Shown here: positions 1-8,654 of the stretch, in pieces
Layout: each line of letters starts with the position of its first letter
Numbering within the stretch: the first letter of the stretch is position 1
Virus record (IMG/VR): IMGVR_UViG_3300034093_000266
Coordinates: 1-33,624 of that record
DNA length: 33,624 nt
Strand: one strand, 5' to 3'
DNA from: a virus
The notes under the pieces: model-generated
Databases searched by the model: none
Told to the model about the DNA's origin: nothing
Seen by the model: only the letters and a program-made list of their open reading frames with translations
Position numbers and translations under genes: made by a program

Positions 1-161
1 CCGCCCTCGTTAACATTGCCCCCTGCGCCCGTTGTAAAGCCCACAATCCTTGTCCCCGATGTGATGCCCGTGCCTGATAGCGTCTGACCGATGTTGATGC
101 CGCCAGCGGTCACCCCACTAGCTGGGACGGTCAAGGTTGTGCCAGCAATCGACCCTGTGAA
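1..161. repeat. FTGSI module, left-edge copy (cut)
   Basis: Minus-strand codons from 161 read FTGSIAGTTLTVPASGV...GQTLSGTGITSGTRIVG. This is the same module type as the right-edge copy ([12 protein letters not shown]), with shared bases such as TTCACAGGGTC at the start. It is truncated by the contig end. Confidence 0.7.
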
Positions 162-395
162 TGTCGCCCCCATTTGTCCGCTTGGGCCAATGGTGTACTG
201 AACCTGATTTTGCGTGGTCTGAAAAATGATCTCTGATCGATAGAAAACCATCATGTTTTCATTCGACCATTGCGCGATCATGTCGTTGAGCATATCCAGG
301 GCATCTTGCGCTTCATCTGCCGTTGGTACTTCACCAGCGGCAACAGCGCCAATGTCCTTCATAGCACGACTGATAATGTCAAGTGGAGTAGTCAT
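1..395 (-). CDS. P22 gp4-like head completion/DNA stabilisation protein, N-terminal part (runs off window)
   Basis: The gene starts at ATG 395, directly after the TAA of the upstream gene (398-396), with GGAG 8 nt upstream. It is open through 131 codons to the window edge. The N-terminus (MTTPLDIISRAMKDIGAVA, then a DALDMLNDMIAQW helix) is the typical start of P22 tail-accessory-factor gp4-like proteins, which bind under the portal and seal the packaged head. From about residue 79 it enters a Gly/Thr-rich module beginning FTGSIAGTTLTV. The same module type and the gp4-like C-terminal part are at the other window end (32861-33624), so both pieces are very probably one gene cut by the contig break. 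Family is clear; exact joined length is unknown. Confidence 0.75.
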   Translation of the reverse strand, partial: MTTPLDIISRAMKDIGAVAAGEVPTADEAQDALDMLNDMIAQWSNENMMVFYRSEIIFQTTQNQVQYTIGPSGQMGATFTGSIAGTTLTVPASGVTAGGINIGQTLSGTGITSGTRIVGFTTGAGGNVNEG

Positions 396-872
396 TTAGA
401 AACTCCGAATAGTTACTATGTCACCAGCCACCAAACCGCTTGTAAACGTAATTGTTGTGGAATTGGTTTCAACGTAGGTGACATTGTAATTTTGCACCAA
501 CCCATTGACCGCAACAATTGCGCTACCACCAGTTGTATATGGCAAAACGGTAAAAACAGTTTGTCCAGATGTTGCGGTAATTGATGGTTGTTGACCACCA
601 TAAGCGCCCGTAATGTTGTCTGTCGTATAAATTAAAACATCATTTGCATCTTTTAAAATAAATTTATACATTCCAGATGCAAGCCAAACAGAGGCTCGAC
701 CAGCGGAATCCATAATGACAGGATTGGTGTTTGCAGTTGTTCCCGAATAACTGGTGTATGTAGCTAAAGGCGTATTTGTGCCAGCCACATAGGTGTAAAG
801 TTTCCCCCCAGCCAATGGAACACCGTTAGCATCAAAAAATTGTAAAAAGGGAACGGGTGAAATTGCGGCCAT
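396..872 (-). CDS. Virion protein of the tail/fibre block (158 aa)
   Basis: Begins MAAISPVPFLQFFDANGVPL followed by GGKLYTYVAGTNTPLATY, a beta-rich N-terminal region often seen in podovirus tail proteins and at the start of some tailspikes. The rest is Thr/Ser/Val-rich beta-strand sequence ending GLVAGDIVTIRSF; no catalytic motif or membrane segment is visible. Its start overlaps the stop of the small upstream gene (TAATG at 874-870) and its stop abuts the gp4-like gene, so it is translated within the late structural operon. Likely a head-proximal tail or fibre-attachment protein; the precise role is inference. Confidence 0.72.
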   Translation of the reverse strand: MAAISPVPFLQFFDANGVPLAGGKLYTYVAGTNTPLATYTSYSGTTANTNPVIMDSAGRASVWLASGMYKFILKDANDVLIYTTDNITGAYGGQQPSITATSGQTVFTVLPYTTGGSAIVAVNGLVQNYNVTYVETNSTTITFTSGLVAGDIVTIRSF

Positions 873-1048
873 TATTTTTCCCCAATAGATTCTGTCGTAT
901 TGCTTTGCTCATTTTCTTGTTGCAAACGCAATTGATTTTCTAATTTTGTGTACAAACGCCCTGATATCTTAACTGGCATTTCGCCAAGTGCGTTTAAAAT
1001 TAAAAGCACTTCTTCTGCGTACATATTTTTTAAATCAAATGGCATCAT
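872..1048 (-). CDS. Small unknown protein in the fibre block (58 aa)
   Basis: ATG 1048 overlaps the TGA of the upstream beta-roll fibre gene (1047-1045) and the TAA at 874-872 overlaps the next ATG, so the gene fits exactly between two late genes. The product is acidic and helical (MMPFDLKNMYAEEVLLILNA, then KLENQLRLQQENEQSN), with a possible short coiled coil at the C-terminus. The tight stop/start overlaps on both sides are the main evidence. A fibre-assembly chaperone is possible given its place between fibre genes, but nothing in the sequence proves it. Confidence 0.68.
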   Translation of the reverse strand: MMPFDLKNMYAEEVLLILNALGEMPVKISGRLYTKLENQLRLQQENEQSNTTESIGEK

Positions 1049-2244
1049 GCCGCCCCAATTGTTGTAACCGTACCGCCAGAACCTCGATATTTCAAAGCAC
1101 CAGCAAAAACATAAAGTTGCCCACCACCTGCGGGAGATGTGCTTGGCTCATTTGGAACGTTAGGCAACGCAAGTGCGCCAGCTACGTTTGCAGATGCTGC
1201 CATGCTTCCAAAGCACCAGTTACCGTTTTGATCTCTTGATAAAGAAACCGTGCCATCACCAGTACCAATTTGAATGGTGTCATGCGTTCCAGAACTAAGC
1301 GTTATGCCTGCGCCCAAAATCGTGTTGTTATAGCCCGTTGTCAAACCAGCGCCAGCACCCTCGCCCACGGCGGTGTTCTTAGTGCCCGATGTGCAATCGT
1401 ACAAAGCCAATGCGCCCAACGCCGTGTTGTTGTTTGCGGTTGCAAATCTCAATGCTCGTCTACCAACAGCGGTTAATCCCGTGCCTGTTTGATTTAAATA
1501 CAACGCTTGAAGTCCAACGGCAACGTTTTCTGTGCCAGTTGTATTGCTGTATAAAGCAGATTGCCCTACCGCAACGCATCCATTTCCAGTATCAATATTA
1601 AAAAGCGCATAACTACCGATAGCGGTGCAATCACTTGCAGACCCAGTTCCTGCGCTTGAACCATTCATGGAATCATAACCAACGGTTGTGTTGTAACTGC
1701 CTTCGTTAAAAAATAAAGATGCTTGACCAACGGCGGTGTTTCTGTCGCCAGTTGTGTTCATTGCACAATCCATTCCAACGGCAGTATTTGCTTCTCCAGT
1801 TACGTTAAACCCAAGTGCTGCACTTCCTACCGCCGTGTTCCAAATGCCCGTGTTATCACGCAAAGCCCAAAGGCCAACAGCGGTTTGGTATTCTCCTGTT
1901 CCATCTTGCGGAACATTTCCATACATTTTGTTTAATGCTTGGTAGCCAACAGCAACGTTTCCAATAGCGGTAACAGCGGTCGCCATTACCTCGTGCCCAA
2001 CGGCAACGTTTGTCGTGCCCGTGGTCATGCTGGCAAGGCATCTGTACCCGATGGCGGTATTCACATCGCCCGTGGAGTTCAATGTTAGTGCTTCGTATCC
2101 GTAGGCGGTATTGTATTGGCCCAATAATCCAGCACCAGGACTGTTGTTAACAAGCGCATCGACACCAGCGGCAGTATTTGTTGCGGCATACCCGCCAGTT
2201 CCCGCCCAGTTAATTTGTTTGGTGTTAATTTGTAACGTTGTCAT
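1045..2244 (-). CDS. Tail fibre/adhesin with YadA-like beta-roll repeats (399 aa)
   Basis: About sixteen imperfect repeats of the type NTAVGYxAL..N.TG (for example NTAIGYRCL, NVAVGYQAL, NTAVGSAAL, NTALGALAL) fill residues ~44-325. This is the signature of the left-handed parallel beta-roll of trimeric autotransporter (YadA) heads, also used in phage fibres. The C-terminal ~70 residues are different (GDGTVSLSRDQNGNWCFGSM, ending YRGSGGTVTTIGAA) and may form the tip or trimerisation end. There is no signal peptide, consistent with a virion protein. It sits between the S74 fibre and a 58-aa gene it overlaps. A receptor-binding or spacer fibre is likely; the receptor is unknown. Confidence 0.82.
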   Translation of the reverse strand: MTTLQINTKQINWAGTGGYAATNTAAGVDALVNNSPGAGLLGQYNTAYGYEALTLNSTGDVNTAIGYRCLASMTTGTTNVAVGHEVMATAVTAIGNVAVGYQALNKMYGNVPQDGTGEYQTAVGLWALRDNTGIWNTAVGSAALGFNVTGEANTAVGMDCAMNTTGDRNTAVGQASLFFNEGSYNTTVGYDSMNGSSAGTGSASDCTAIGSYALFNIDTGNGCVAVGQSALYSNTTGTENVAVGLQALYLNQTGTGLTAVGRRALRFATANNNTALGALALYDCTSGTKNTAVGEGAGAGLTTGYNNTILGAGITLSSGTHDTIQIGTGDGTVSLSRDQNGNWCFGSMAASANVAGALALPNVPNEPSTSPAGGGQLYVFAGALKYRGSGGTVTTIGAA

Positions 2245-2253
2245 TTTGTGTCC

Positions 2254-3099
2254 TTATGGATGTGCTGCAACATACGCATCAAATTTGTTTTGCAATTCTT
2301 GAATTTGTTGCAAAAGAGGCAAAATCAATTTTTCATAACTGATACCCACCAATTTTGGTTCACCGTCCACCATGTCATAAATGCAAAGTTCTTTGTTTAC
2401 CAATTCAACATCTTCTGCAATCAAACCATATTGCAAACCACCATCAGATTCATCTGCATACGAAATTTGTTTATCTTCTGAAATAATTTTTTTGCGGTAA
2501 TTAAAAGATACTGGTTTTAATTGTTTAAGCCAAGAAAAATCAGTTTTATAACTTATGTTGGTTTTGCTTGCACGAACAGATGACAAATAACCAATCGTGC
2601 CTGTGTTGTCAGAATAAACAGCTCTGTTTGTTCCACCAACCACAGTTGAATAAATTTGTGTGCAATAAAAACCACCCGTTGCATTAAAGTTAATGCTACC
2701 CGCACCTTTTGAATCAATGTTTAAATTTGCATTAGCACCAGAACTTCTGGTTATTATGTTAGCGTTGTTTGTTGTACTGCTTAATTCAAGATAAGCATTG
2801 GCAGTACCGACATTTAAATTAGTACCGTCCCATGTAAGACCAGCACCCGTTGCCAAAACAGTTGTGCTTGAGGCATAAACCACCCCATTTGCGGTAAACG
2901 CTGAATTTGCGCCAGTACCACCGCTGGTATTTGGGAGTGCCGTGGTTAAAGCCAAACTTCCAGCGGCTACGGCGCGACCAGCAGTTAAATTAGCAATTGA
3001 AACTTGTTTGGTTGTGCTGCTTTGCACAATTGGTAAAACTTCTGTACCCGCAACAGGTGTTGTTGCGCTTGGTAGGTTTGAAATTTTAGTATTTGCCAT
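2254..3099 (-). CDS. Tail fibre with C-terminal S74 intramolecular chaperone (281 aa)
   Basis: The N-terminal ~180 residues are Thr/Ser/Asn-rich fibre sequence starting MANTKISNLPSATTPVAGTE and including the fibre motif LPNTSGGTGANS. The C-terminal ~100 residues match the Peptidase_S74 chaperone: SVRASKTNI holds a Ser and a Lys five residues later (the known Ser/Lys autocleavage pair spacing), then FSWLKQLKPVSFNYRKK, YGLIAEDVELVN and YEKLILPLLQQIQELQ. In the family this domain trimerises the fibre and then cuts itself off. Its position in the late operon next to a beta-roll fibre supports a fibre role. Cleavage itself is inferred from the family. Confidence 0.85.
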   Translation of the reverse strand: MANTKISNLPSATTPVAGTEVLPIVQSSTTKQVSIANLTAGRAVAAGSLALTTALPNTSGGTGANSAFTANGVVYASSTTVLATGAGLTWDGTNLNVGTANAYLELSSTTNNANIITRSSGANANLNIDSKGAGSINFNATGGFYCTQIYSTVVGGTNRAVYSDNTGTIGYLSSVRASKTNISYKTDFSWLKQLKPVSFNYRKKIISEDKQISYADESDGGLQYGLIAEDVELVNKELCIYDMVDGEPKLVGISYEKLILPLLQQIQELQNKFDAYVAAHP

Positions 3100-3117
3100 T
3101 GATTACTCCAGTAAAAA

Positions 3118-3771
3118 TTATTCCAACAACAGATTGTTGTAAGAACCATATTCCATCATTATCCAATTTGTGCCATCTGAAACCAAAGTTGCCCAATCGC
3201 CAACAGATGCCGCAAGAATTGCAGTTCCAGCCGAACCACCTCCTTGTGGCACAACATTACTTGATGCAGAAATTACGGTAAACAATTGATAATTTTGAAA
3301 CGTTAATTCACGACCAGTATTTGTACTGGCGTTGGGCAAAGTTACAGTCAAACTTGCCGCAGCTTTGTTGTTAATAATCCATGTGTCTGTCGAAGCAATT
3401 GAATAATTGCTTGTTGCCGTAACAGGCGCACTACTAAATGAACCGCCACTTCTAGCAACTGTGATTGAACCTGACGCATTGGTTATGGTAATTCCAGCAC
3501 CAGCAGTTAGTGTCCCCAGCGTATATCCTGACCCATTGCCAATTGGCAACTGTCCATTTGTTGGGGTTGCAGTTAGCCCTGTGCCGCCAGCGGATACAGG
3601 AACTGTTTTCCAACCAATTACTTGCACCGCATTGGCATTGTCTTTATAGAACAATTTGCCATCGGTAATGTTGATCGCCAGTTCACCATTGGCAAGATTT
3701 GCCGCCAACGGCGCATTAGTGGTTGTACTTGAAAAGTACAGTTGAATGGGGGTAAAACCTGTTTGTGCCAT
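3118..3771 (-). CDS. Tail fibre-type structural protein (217 aa)
   Basis: The start chosen is ATG 3771, which overlaps the stop of the upstream 91-aa gene; an in-frame upstream extension lacks this coupling. The N-terminus MAQTGFTPIQLYFSSTTTNA with NLANGELAINITDGKLFYKD is the common hyaluronidase/fibre-type repeat found in phage fibres (GELAIN..DG.LFYKD). It is followed by VSAGGTGLT and a beta-rich body. The C-terminal part (VTATSNYSIASTDTWIINNK to NWIMMEYGSYN) resembles fibre tip domains. No enzyme motif is visible. A fibre component is likely. Confidence 0.78.
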   Translation of the reverse strand: MAQTGFTPIQLYFSSTTTNAPLAANLANGELAINITDGKLFYKDNANAVQVIGWKTVPVSAGGTGLTATPTNGQLPIGNGSGYTLGTLTAGAGITITNASGSITVARSGGSFSSAPVTATSNYSIASTDTWIINNKAAASLTVTLPNASTNTGRELTFQNYQLFTVISASSNVVPQGGGSAGTAILAASVGDWATLVSDGTNWIMMEYGSYNNLLLE

Positions 3772-4046
3772 TAGATGCTCGGTGTAAAGACCTGGGGCAA
3801 CCAAGGGGCGACAACCACCCGTTGGGTTGCCGCAGCTTGCGCGTCTAATCGGGCCTCAACCTGTGCGCCAATGTCGGCGGTCACCCAGCCGATCACAATA
3901 TCCTCGGTCACATCAGCAAATGGCACGGTCAATTTTGGCTCGGCAAACTTCCACCAACCCTCGGTTTCTACCCCGTTTTTAGCGCAGAAATACCGTGCGC
4001 TTGTAATCAGATCGCCATCAGCTTGGATTTCCAAGATTTTCCACAT
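3771..4046 (-). CDS. Conserved small tail-block protein (91 aa)
   Basis: Starts MWKILEIQADGDLITSARYF with VETEGWWKF and DIVIGWVTADIGAQVEARL. This resembles a small conserved phage protein that usually sits beside fibre genes, though I do not know a function for it. The start overlaps the TGA of the long fibre gene (TGATG at 4048-4044) and the stop overlaps the start of the next fibre gene, so it is translationally coupled on both sides. A fibre-assembly helper or minor tail protein is possible. Confidence 0.75.
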   Translation of the reverse strand: MWKILEIQADGDLITSARYFCAKNGVETEGWWKFAEPKLTVPFADVTEDIVIGWVTADIGAQVEARLDAQAAATQRVVVAPWLPQVFTPSI

Positions 4047-6586
4047 CAGAATGTGCCCCCTGTGACCCCGCCCGTGGCGGTTAAAACGCCCGTGGATGGA
4101 TTAAATTTGAGTTTAGTGGATGATACCTTGATTGGCAAATTTCCTGTGGTTGTAGTCACCCAGGATAGATACATTTCTGCCGCTGTGGTGGTGTCATCTG
4201 TAATTGCCACGTTCGTTGCGTTTGTTGCGGTTCCCGCTGTGGTTGCAGACCCTGCCGAACCGTCAATATTTACGCCTGTTAGAGATTGGGCGCTACTTGC
4301 CCGATTGAGTGCAATGGCAGTTGTGCCAACGTACAGGCTTGAATTACCCAATACACCGCTGGAAATCGTGCCAGACAACTGACCCGCTGGGAGACTTGTC
4401 AGGCTCGCCCCCGAACCGCTGAACGCTGTGGCGGTCAACAATCCAGAACTAGGGTTAAAGTTTAGTTTTGTGGAACTGACAAAGTTTGTGGTCAGGTTGC
4501 CCGTAGTCTGGTCTGCAAACAAGGGGTAACGCACCGCATTGGTGGTTACATCATCTGTGACCGTGGCGTAGGCTACGGGGGTTACCCAGCTTGGGGCGCT
4601 TGTGCCGTTGGATTGCAGAACCTTATTGGCATCCCCCGCGCTAGAGGCCAGGAATGCCGTTGTGCCGCTTGCGGATTGGTAGGGTATGGATGCCGCCGCC
4701 CCACCCGCCAAGTTGGTTGCCGTGCCCACAGACACGGTTGAGGTGGCAACGTTTGTCCAATAGCCCAAGGATGTGCTGTATTGGATTAAATTCTTGTCAG
4801 CAAGTGTGCCAAATTGCACGTTTGAATCAGTACCGCCAAGTGTCGAACCTCGGACAATGCCAACTTGGAAAGACCCAGAACCGCCTGACCCTGCTTTGAT
4901 TACAAGGCCCACTTGCACCTTGATGTAGGGTGCAACAGGTTCAACTTTGGTGGGGTTTCCTGTTATCGGGTTGTACCAAATAACATCATCATCAGCCCAA
5001 ACCTCACCAAAAGCCGTGCCGTTGGTTGTGATTCCACGAACTACGCCAAACGATGTGACACGCCCAAAACCATTAAGCGCCAAATCTTCAGTGGCAATGC
5101 CGACAATTGCATTGGCATCTGTAATCCCCACAATCGTGGGCGCAAACGTAATAACGCCACTGGCCCCCACAGTGCCCGTGTGGTAAACAATTTGAAGGGG
5201 CGAATCTGTAATGGCAGCAGACGCTTTGCCATAAACAAAAATTTCTTCACCAATTTGCTGGGTAATGTTGCCGTTACCCATGCCCAAATTCCACGAACCC
5301 GTAGAACCGTCATACCACATTCTTCCTGCGGCAAGAGTTACAGCAGAACCATTGCTAAACTGCTGAGACAAAATGCCGCTGGTGTTGCCTGTGTCATCAA
5401 TCGTTACAACACTGTTTTGAATCAGCTTGCCCGTGGTCAGGTTAAATCGGGCAATTGCGTTATCTGTTGCACTTGCTGGCCCAACTACATCCCCTGCGCC
5501 ATAGTCTGCCCAGGTTGGCGTTCCAGCACCGCCAGAGATCAGAACCTGTCCAGCAGTACCCGCAAGGGAAAACGCATAAGCCGTGCCCGTGCCGTAGGCC
5601 ACAGCGCCAGCCGTTGCCGTTGCCGTGCCGTTTGTGCCGCCATTTGCAATTGGCAAAGTGCCAGACACATGGGTGGTAAGGCCAATCTTTCCCCAACTTG
5701 GCGCGGTGGTGACCCCGCCAGAAATCAACGCATTGCCCGTGGCAACGTCTGACAGCTTGCTGAGTGCGGATGTACCAGACGCATAAATAATGTCGCCAAT
5801 AGCGTAACTGGTGATGCCTGTGCCACCATGATCAGCGGCAATTGCTGTCCCCGCCCAAGTGCCTGTGGCAATTGTTCCCAACGTGACGATGCTTGTTTGG
5901 CCTGGGTAAGTGTCGGAAATCTTTAGCCCACTTGCAGATGCATCTAAGGTTGTACCGTTTGGCTTGACAGAGAATGTATTGCCAATCAGTTGAAGGCCGC
6001 TTCCCGCAATGTACGAACCCGCACCAGAAAACTGCGACCAAGGCATTGCGGTCACATCAATTGTGCCACCCTGATTTGCGGTGCATACCCAGCCCGTATC
6101 AGCCAAGGTTGTGCCTGTTTCAATGAAGGTGAACGCTGATGGCACTTCTGCCCAAATACTCATGTCGGCAGATCGTGCCCAAGTGCTGGCAGATGCCACA
6201 TAAATGCCGTTGAACTGGCTCAACGTCTGATCTTTGACCAGAATCCTATCCCCAGCGGTCAGCGTGGCAATCCAATCGCCCCCCGCTTGTACCGCCAAGC
6301 CCGACAGCGTGATGTTGTTGGTGGTTGAGTACACACAGGATGCTTTTACATCCAAACCCTGCGCCACCGAATCCACATAGCCTTTGTTGGCAATGTCTGT
6401 GGCGCTAGTTGGGGTTGTGGTAATCGTGCCAGTTACCGTGCTGATGTTCGTGAATGAGGCGTTTTCTGGGCCATAAAAAGGCGTTCCAGCAGGGCCAACA
6501 AAGTACTGAAGGGCAAAGGTAGGCTCGGGCGCAAAAACGCCCTGCACAGGGACAAAATTAGTGGTCTGGGTGACCGCTGTGGTCAT
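4046..6586 (-). CDS. Long tail fibre protein (846 aa)
   Basis: This is the longest protein of the fibre block. An N-terminal segment (to ~residue 60) is followed by ATDIANKGYVDSVAQGLDVK and a LSGLAVQAGGDWIATLTAGDRILVKDQ region typical of phage fibre shafts. Repeated GGTG.TSY..GDI.YASG and LPIANGGTNG motifs come next, and a repeated module near the C-terminus (SSTKLNFNPSSGLLTATAF and SSTKLKFNPSTGVLTATGG). It ends VTGGTF, the same last four residues as the 117-aa protein at 30943-31296. There is no signal peptide or enzyme motif. It is the first large gene after the candidate promoter/terminator region at 6.9 kb. A host-range fibre is likely. Confidence 0.8.
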   Translation of the reverse strand: MTTAVTQTTNFVPVQGVFAPEPTFALQYFVGPAGTPFYGPENASFTNISTVTGTITTTPTSATDIANKGYVDSVAQGLDVKASCVYSTTNNITLSGLAVQAGGDWIATLTAGDRILVKDQTLSQFNGIYVASASTWARSADMSIWAEVPSAFTFIETGTTLADTGWVCTANQGGTIDVTAMPWSQFSGAGSYIAGSGLQLIGNTFSVKPNGTTLDASASGLKISDTYPGQTSIVTLGTIATGTWAGTAIAADHGGTGITSYAIGDIIYASGTSALSKLSDVATGNALISGGVTTAPSWGKIGLTTHVSGTLPIANGGTNGTATATAGAVAYGTGTAYAFSLAGTAGQVLISGGAGTPTWADYGAGDVVGPASATDNAIARFNLTTGKLIQNSVVTIDDTGNTSGILSQQFSNGSAVTLAAGRMWYDGSTGSWNLGMGNGNITQQIGEEIFVYGKASAAITDSPLQIVYHTGTVGASGVITFAPTIVGITDANAIVGIATEDLALNGFGRVTSFGVVRGITTNGTAFGEVWADDDVIWYNPITGNPTKVEPVAPYIKVQVGLVIKAGSGGSGSFQVGIVRGSTLGGTDSNVQFGTLADKNLIQYSTSLGYWTNVATSTVSVGTATNLAGGAAASIPYQSASGTTAFLASSAGDANKVLQSNGTSAPSWVTPVAYATVTDDVTTNAVRYPLFADQTTGNLTTNFVSSTKLNFNPSSGLLTATAFSGSGASLTSLPAGQLSGTISSGVLGNSSLYVGTTAIALNRASSAQSLTGVNIDGSAGSATTAGTATNATNVAITDDTTTAAEMYLSWVTTTTGNLPIKVSSTKLKFNPSTGVLTATGGVTGGTF

Positions 6587-6589
6587 GGC

Positions 6590-6853
6590 TTACTCAAAAT
6601 AAACCGTGATGCTTGCAGTTCCAGAAATCACGACATACAACCCGTTTTCACAATTGATGCCATCATAAAAATTAATGTTTGTTGCCGCTGTCATGGTGAA
6701 TGTGTCAATGATTTTCACATTTGTGCCAGGGGTTTGGGCATCGTACACAGTCACGGTGGGGGTGCTGGATATGGTGCTAACAAAAATGCCTTTTAGTTTT
6801 CCAGGTTGATTTTTCACCATTGCGGTGGCAGAAATCTGTGCGTAGTTAGACAT
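6590..6853 (-). CDS. Small beta-rich virion protein (87 aa)
   Basis: A short protein (MSNYAQISATAMVKNQPGKL to NGLYVVISGTASITVYFE) with alternating hydrophobic/Thr residues, as in phage head-decoration or tail-fibre attachment proteins. It lies 3 nt upstream of the long fibre gene and is the first gene after a terminator hairpin at 6896-6922, so it opens the fibre sub-operon. It resembles small proteins that follow P22-like coat genes, but a specific family is not recognised. Confidence 0.7.
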   Translation of the reverse strand: MSNYAQISATAMVKNQPGKLKGIFVSTISSTPTVTVYDAQTPGTNVKIIDTFTMTAATNINFYDGINCENGLYVVISGTASITVYFE

Positions 6854-6876
6854 GGCTTGGCCTTTCAGTTCATCAA

Positions 6877-6882
6877 ATTATA
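6877..6882 (-). promoter_or_regulatory. Candidate -10 element for the fibre block
   Basis: A perfect TATAAT reads on the minus strand about 25 nt upstream of the ATG at 6853. No good -35 hexamer is visible at the normal distance, where the terminator stem lies. It may be a weak or activator-dependent promoter restarting transcription after the terminator. Confidence 0.35.
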
Positions 6883-6895
6883 TGCTTCAAAAGAG

Positions 6896-6922
6896 AAAAA
6901 GCCACCCCTTTTGAGGGCGGCT
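6896..6922 (-). terminator. Rho-independent terminator after coat/decoration genes
   Basis: On the minus strand an 8-bp stem AGCCGCCC/GGGTGGCT (one G-U pair) with a short loop is followed by TTTTTCTCTTTT. It lies just after the stop of the 140-aa gene at 6945 and before the fibre block. It probably limits read-through from the highly expressed coat region into the fibre genes. Confidence 0.75.
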
Positions 6923-6944
6923 CTTTCACTTAGTTCATGCCGTT

Positions 6945-7367
6945 TTAAGGCAGGAAGGTCAGGTCGTAACCGTAGATGAATACATCAGCGGTTGCGGCAG
7001 CGCCTTGGGCGGTGGTGCAACGAATATACAGGGGTGTGCCCGTAATCGATGCGGTTGAGGTTGCGGCGGTCACAACAACTGCGGTGGTCGAGTTATTACC
7101 CGACAACGCATATGCTGATTTCACTGCTGTGCCAGTAGCGCTTGGGCCTGTGTACACGGCAAGTTGTGCCGTGGTCAAACTGATGCTTGCGTTTGCAACA
7201 ATGATGCTTTGAACGCTGACGTTACCAGCCACCAAAATGGGGGCGATAGTGTCAGCAACAGCATTGAGGTTAACGCCTTGGGCAGAGGCAATCAAGCGCA
7301 ATGCCTGATTGGTTGCCAAGTTACTGGGGTGGTTGGTGGTGGTGCTTGCTGCGCCTGGATTAGACAT
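6945..7367 (-). CDS. Virion (decoration-like) protein next to coat (140 aa)
   Basis: Start chosen at ATG 7367 (MSNPGAASTTTNHPSNLATN) because AAAGGA lies 8 nt upstream; a longer in-frame form would run into the coat gene without a ribosome site. The protein is Ala/Thr/Val-rich and beta-stranded (SISLTTAQLAVYTGPSATG, TPLYIRCTTAQGAAATADV), without enzyme motifs. It directly follows the coat gene and precedes a terminator, so it is probably made at high level with coat. A capsid decoration or head-fibre role is inferred from position. Confidence 0.72.
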   Translation of the reverse strand: MSNPGAASTTTNHPSNLATNQALRLIASAQGVNLNAVADTIAPILVAGNVSVQSIIVANASISLTTAQLAVYTGPSATGTAVKSAYALSGNNSTTAVVVTAATSTASITGTPLYIRCTTAQGAAATADVFIYGYDLTFLP

Positions 7368-7390
7368 GATTAAAGTCCTTTCAATGTTAA

Positions 7391-8629
7391 TTAAGCTGCA
7401 ACTCGGCAAGCGAGTTCGGGATACAGGGGCGCCCAACCATACAGCACATCAACGCGAGTCGGAATCGAATCGTTATTGATGGTGTACTGACGAACCACGC
7501 GCATTGACAAGCCCAGTTCCTTATCGCTTGCACGACCAGCGAACACAACGCCATCAGGCAGTTCCAAGTCAGCCGTAGCCAAGGTAAATGCGTTTTTGTG
7601 CATCACGATGTTTTGGGGCGACACAGTGCCTGTGTTGTTGAAGGGGGTCACAACTGCGGTTGCGCTGGTGGTGGTAATGGTGACGTTCTGGAACTGACCA
7701 CCAGTGATGATGGCAGGAGAAACGGTCACGGCAGTACCGCCGCCAGTAGCCACAGCGGTGGTCGAGGTCACCACAAAGCTACGCAACTTGCCCGAACCGT
7801 ATGCGCTACGGTTTTGGGGGTTGACAGCGTACACGCCAGCGATCTGGATGGTGTCGCCCTGGTTCAGCGTCAAAGCAGAAGATGCCACCAAGGTGACGTT
7901 GCTGGTTTGTGCCCAACCCGTGCTGATGCCGATGCTGGTGGTGTTGGTGGCGAGGGTCAAACCAGTGTAAGAACCAAAGGTTTGGTTCACAACGTTTTGG
8001 TCCATCTTCCAGTTCATACCAGCAGAATCACGGCCCATCATGCCTTTTTGGTATTGCTTGCCAATCACATCGGATGGGACAAACAAACCCTTCAAGCTGT
8101 CAACAATGGTTGCGCCCGTGAAAGGCTCAACAATGCAAGAACGGCGACCGTCACGGGGTGCGCCCTCGCTGTCCAGATACGCACCTGCGGTCAAGTAGGT
8201 GAGCAAACTGGTGGGAGGCGTTCCAGCCGTACCAACGATGTTGGCGGTGTTGTTCTTTGCCATCGTCAGACCGTCAAAGTCGATCTTGTTGGCAACAGCA
8301 GCCACAGCGGGTTTCAGCACTCGGTCAGAGAACATATCCAATGACAGGGCCAAATCTTGCGTGGTGAACTGGGTATCAACGTGGAACTGTGTGGTCAAAG
8401 TGACAGGCACAGAAGTCTCGTTGAAGTCCTCAACGTTCAATGCTGGGCCAGTAGTTCCGATGAAACGACCAGGACGGCGAACGTTTAGGGTGTTACCGAT
8501 CTTTGCGCCGCTAACGGCAAATTGATCGTCATAATTGCGGTCAACTTCAGAGGAGAAGGTCAACTCGTTTTCCAAAACCATCAACGCTTCGTTGGTGATC
8601 ATGGAGATGGTAAGCAGATTGTTGCTCAT
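7391..8629 (-). CDS. Major capsid (coat) protein, P22 gp5-like (412 aa)
   Basis: N-terminus MSNNLLTISMITNEALMVLE, then DRNYDDQFAVSGAKIGNTLN and RRPGRFIGTTGPALNVEDF, matches the P22 coat family (HK97 fold with an inserted domain). The C-terminal stretch (DGVVFAGRASDKELGLSMRV, YTINNDSIPTRVDVLYGW, ending YPELACRVAA) is also typical, and 412 aa is close to the ~430 of P22 coat. It lies immediately downstream of scaffold, as in P22. AAGGA precedes the start. High confidence. Confidence 0.93.
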   Translation of the reverse strand: MSNNLLTISMITNEALMVLENELTFSSEVDRNYDDQFAVSGAKIGNTLNVRRPGRFIGTTGPALNVEDFNETSVPVTLTTQFHVDTQFTTQDLALSLDMFSDRVLKPAVAAVANKIDFDGLTMAKNNTANIVGTAGTPPTSLLTYLTAGAYLDSEGAPRDGRRSCIVEPFTGATIVDSLKGLFVPSDVIGKQYQKGMMGRDSAGMNWKMDQNVVNQTFGSYTGLTLATNTTSIGISTGWAQTSNVTLVASSALTLNQGDTIQIAGVYAVNPQNRSAYGSGKLRSFVVTSTTAVATGGGTAVTVSPAIITGGQFQNVTITTTSATAVVTPFNNTGTVSPQNIVMHKNAFTLATADLELPDGVVFAGRASDKELGLSMRVVRQYTINNDSIPTRVDVLYGWAPLYPELACRVAA

Positions 8630-8654
8630 TTCATTTCCTTAAAAAAAGATTGAT

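Noticed and set aside
4913-5752. Open frame of 279 codons on plus strand
   Set aside because: Opposite the long fibre gene, with an unusual Cys/Arg/Asn-rich composition; a shadow of a Gly/Thr-rich gene.
7598-8344. Long open frame on plus strand (248 codons)
   Set aside because: It lies opposite the clear coat gene; the translation is His/Gly/Cys-rich and low in normal protein features, and no start context exists. A shadow.
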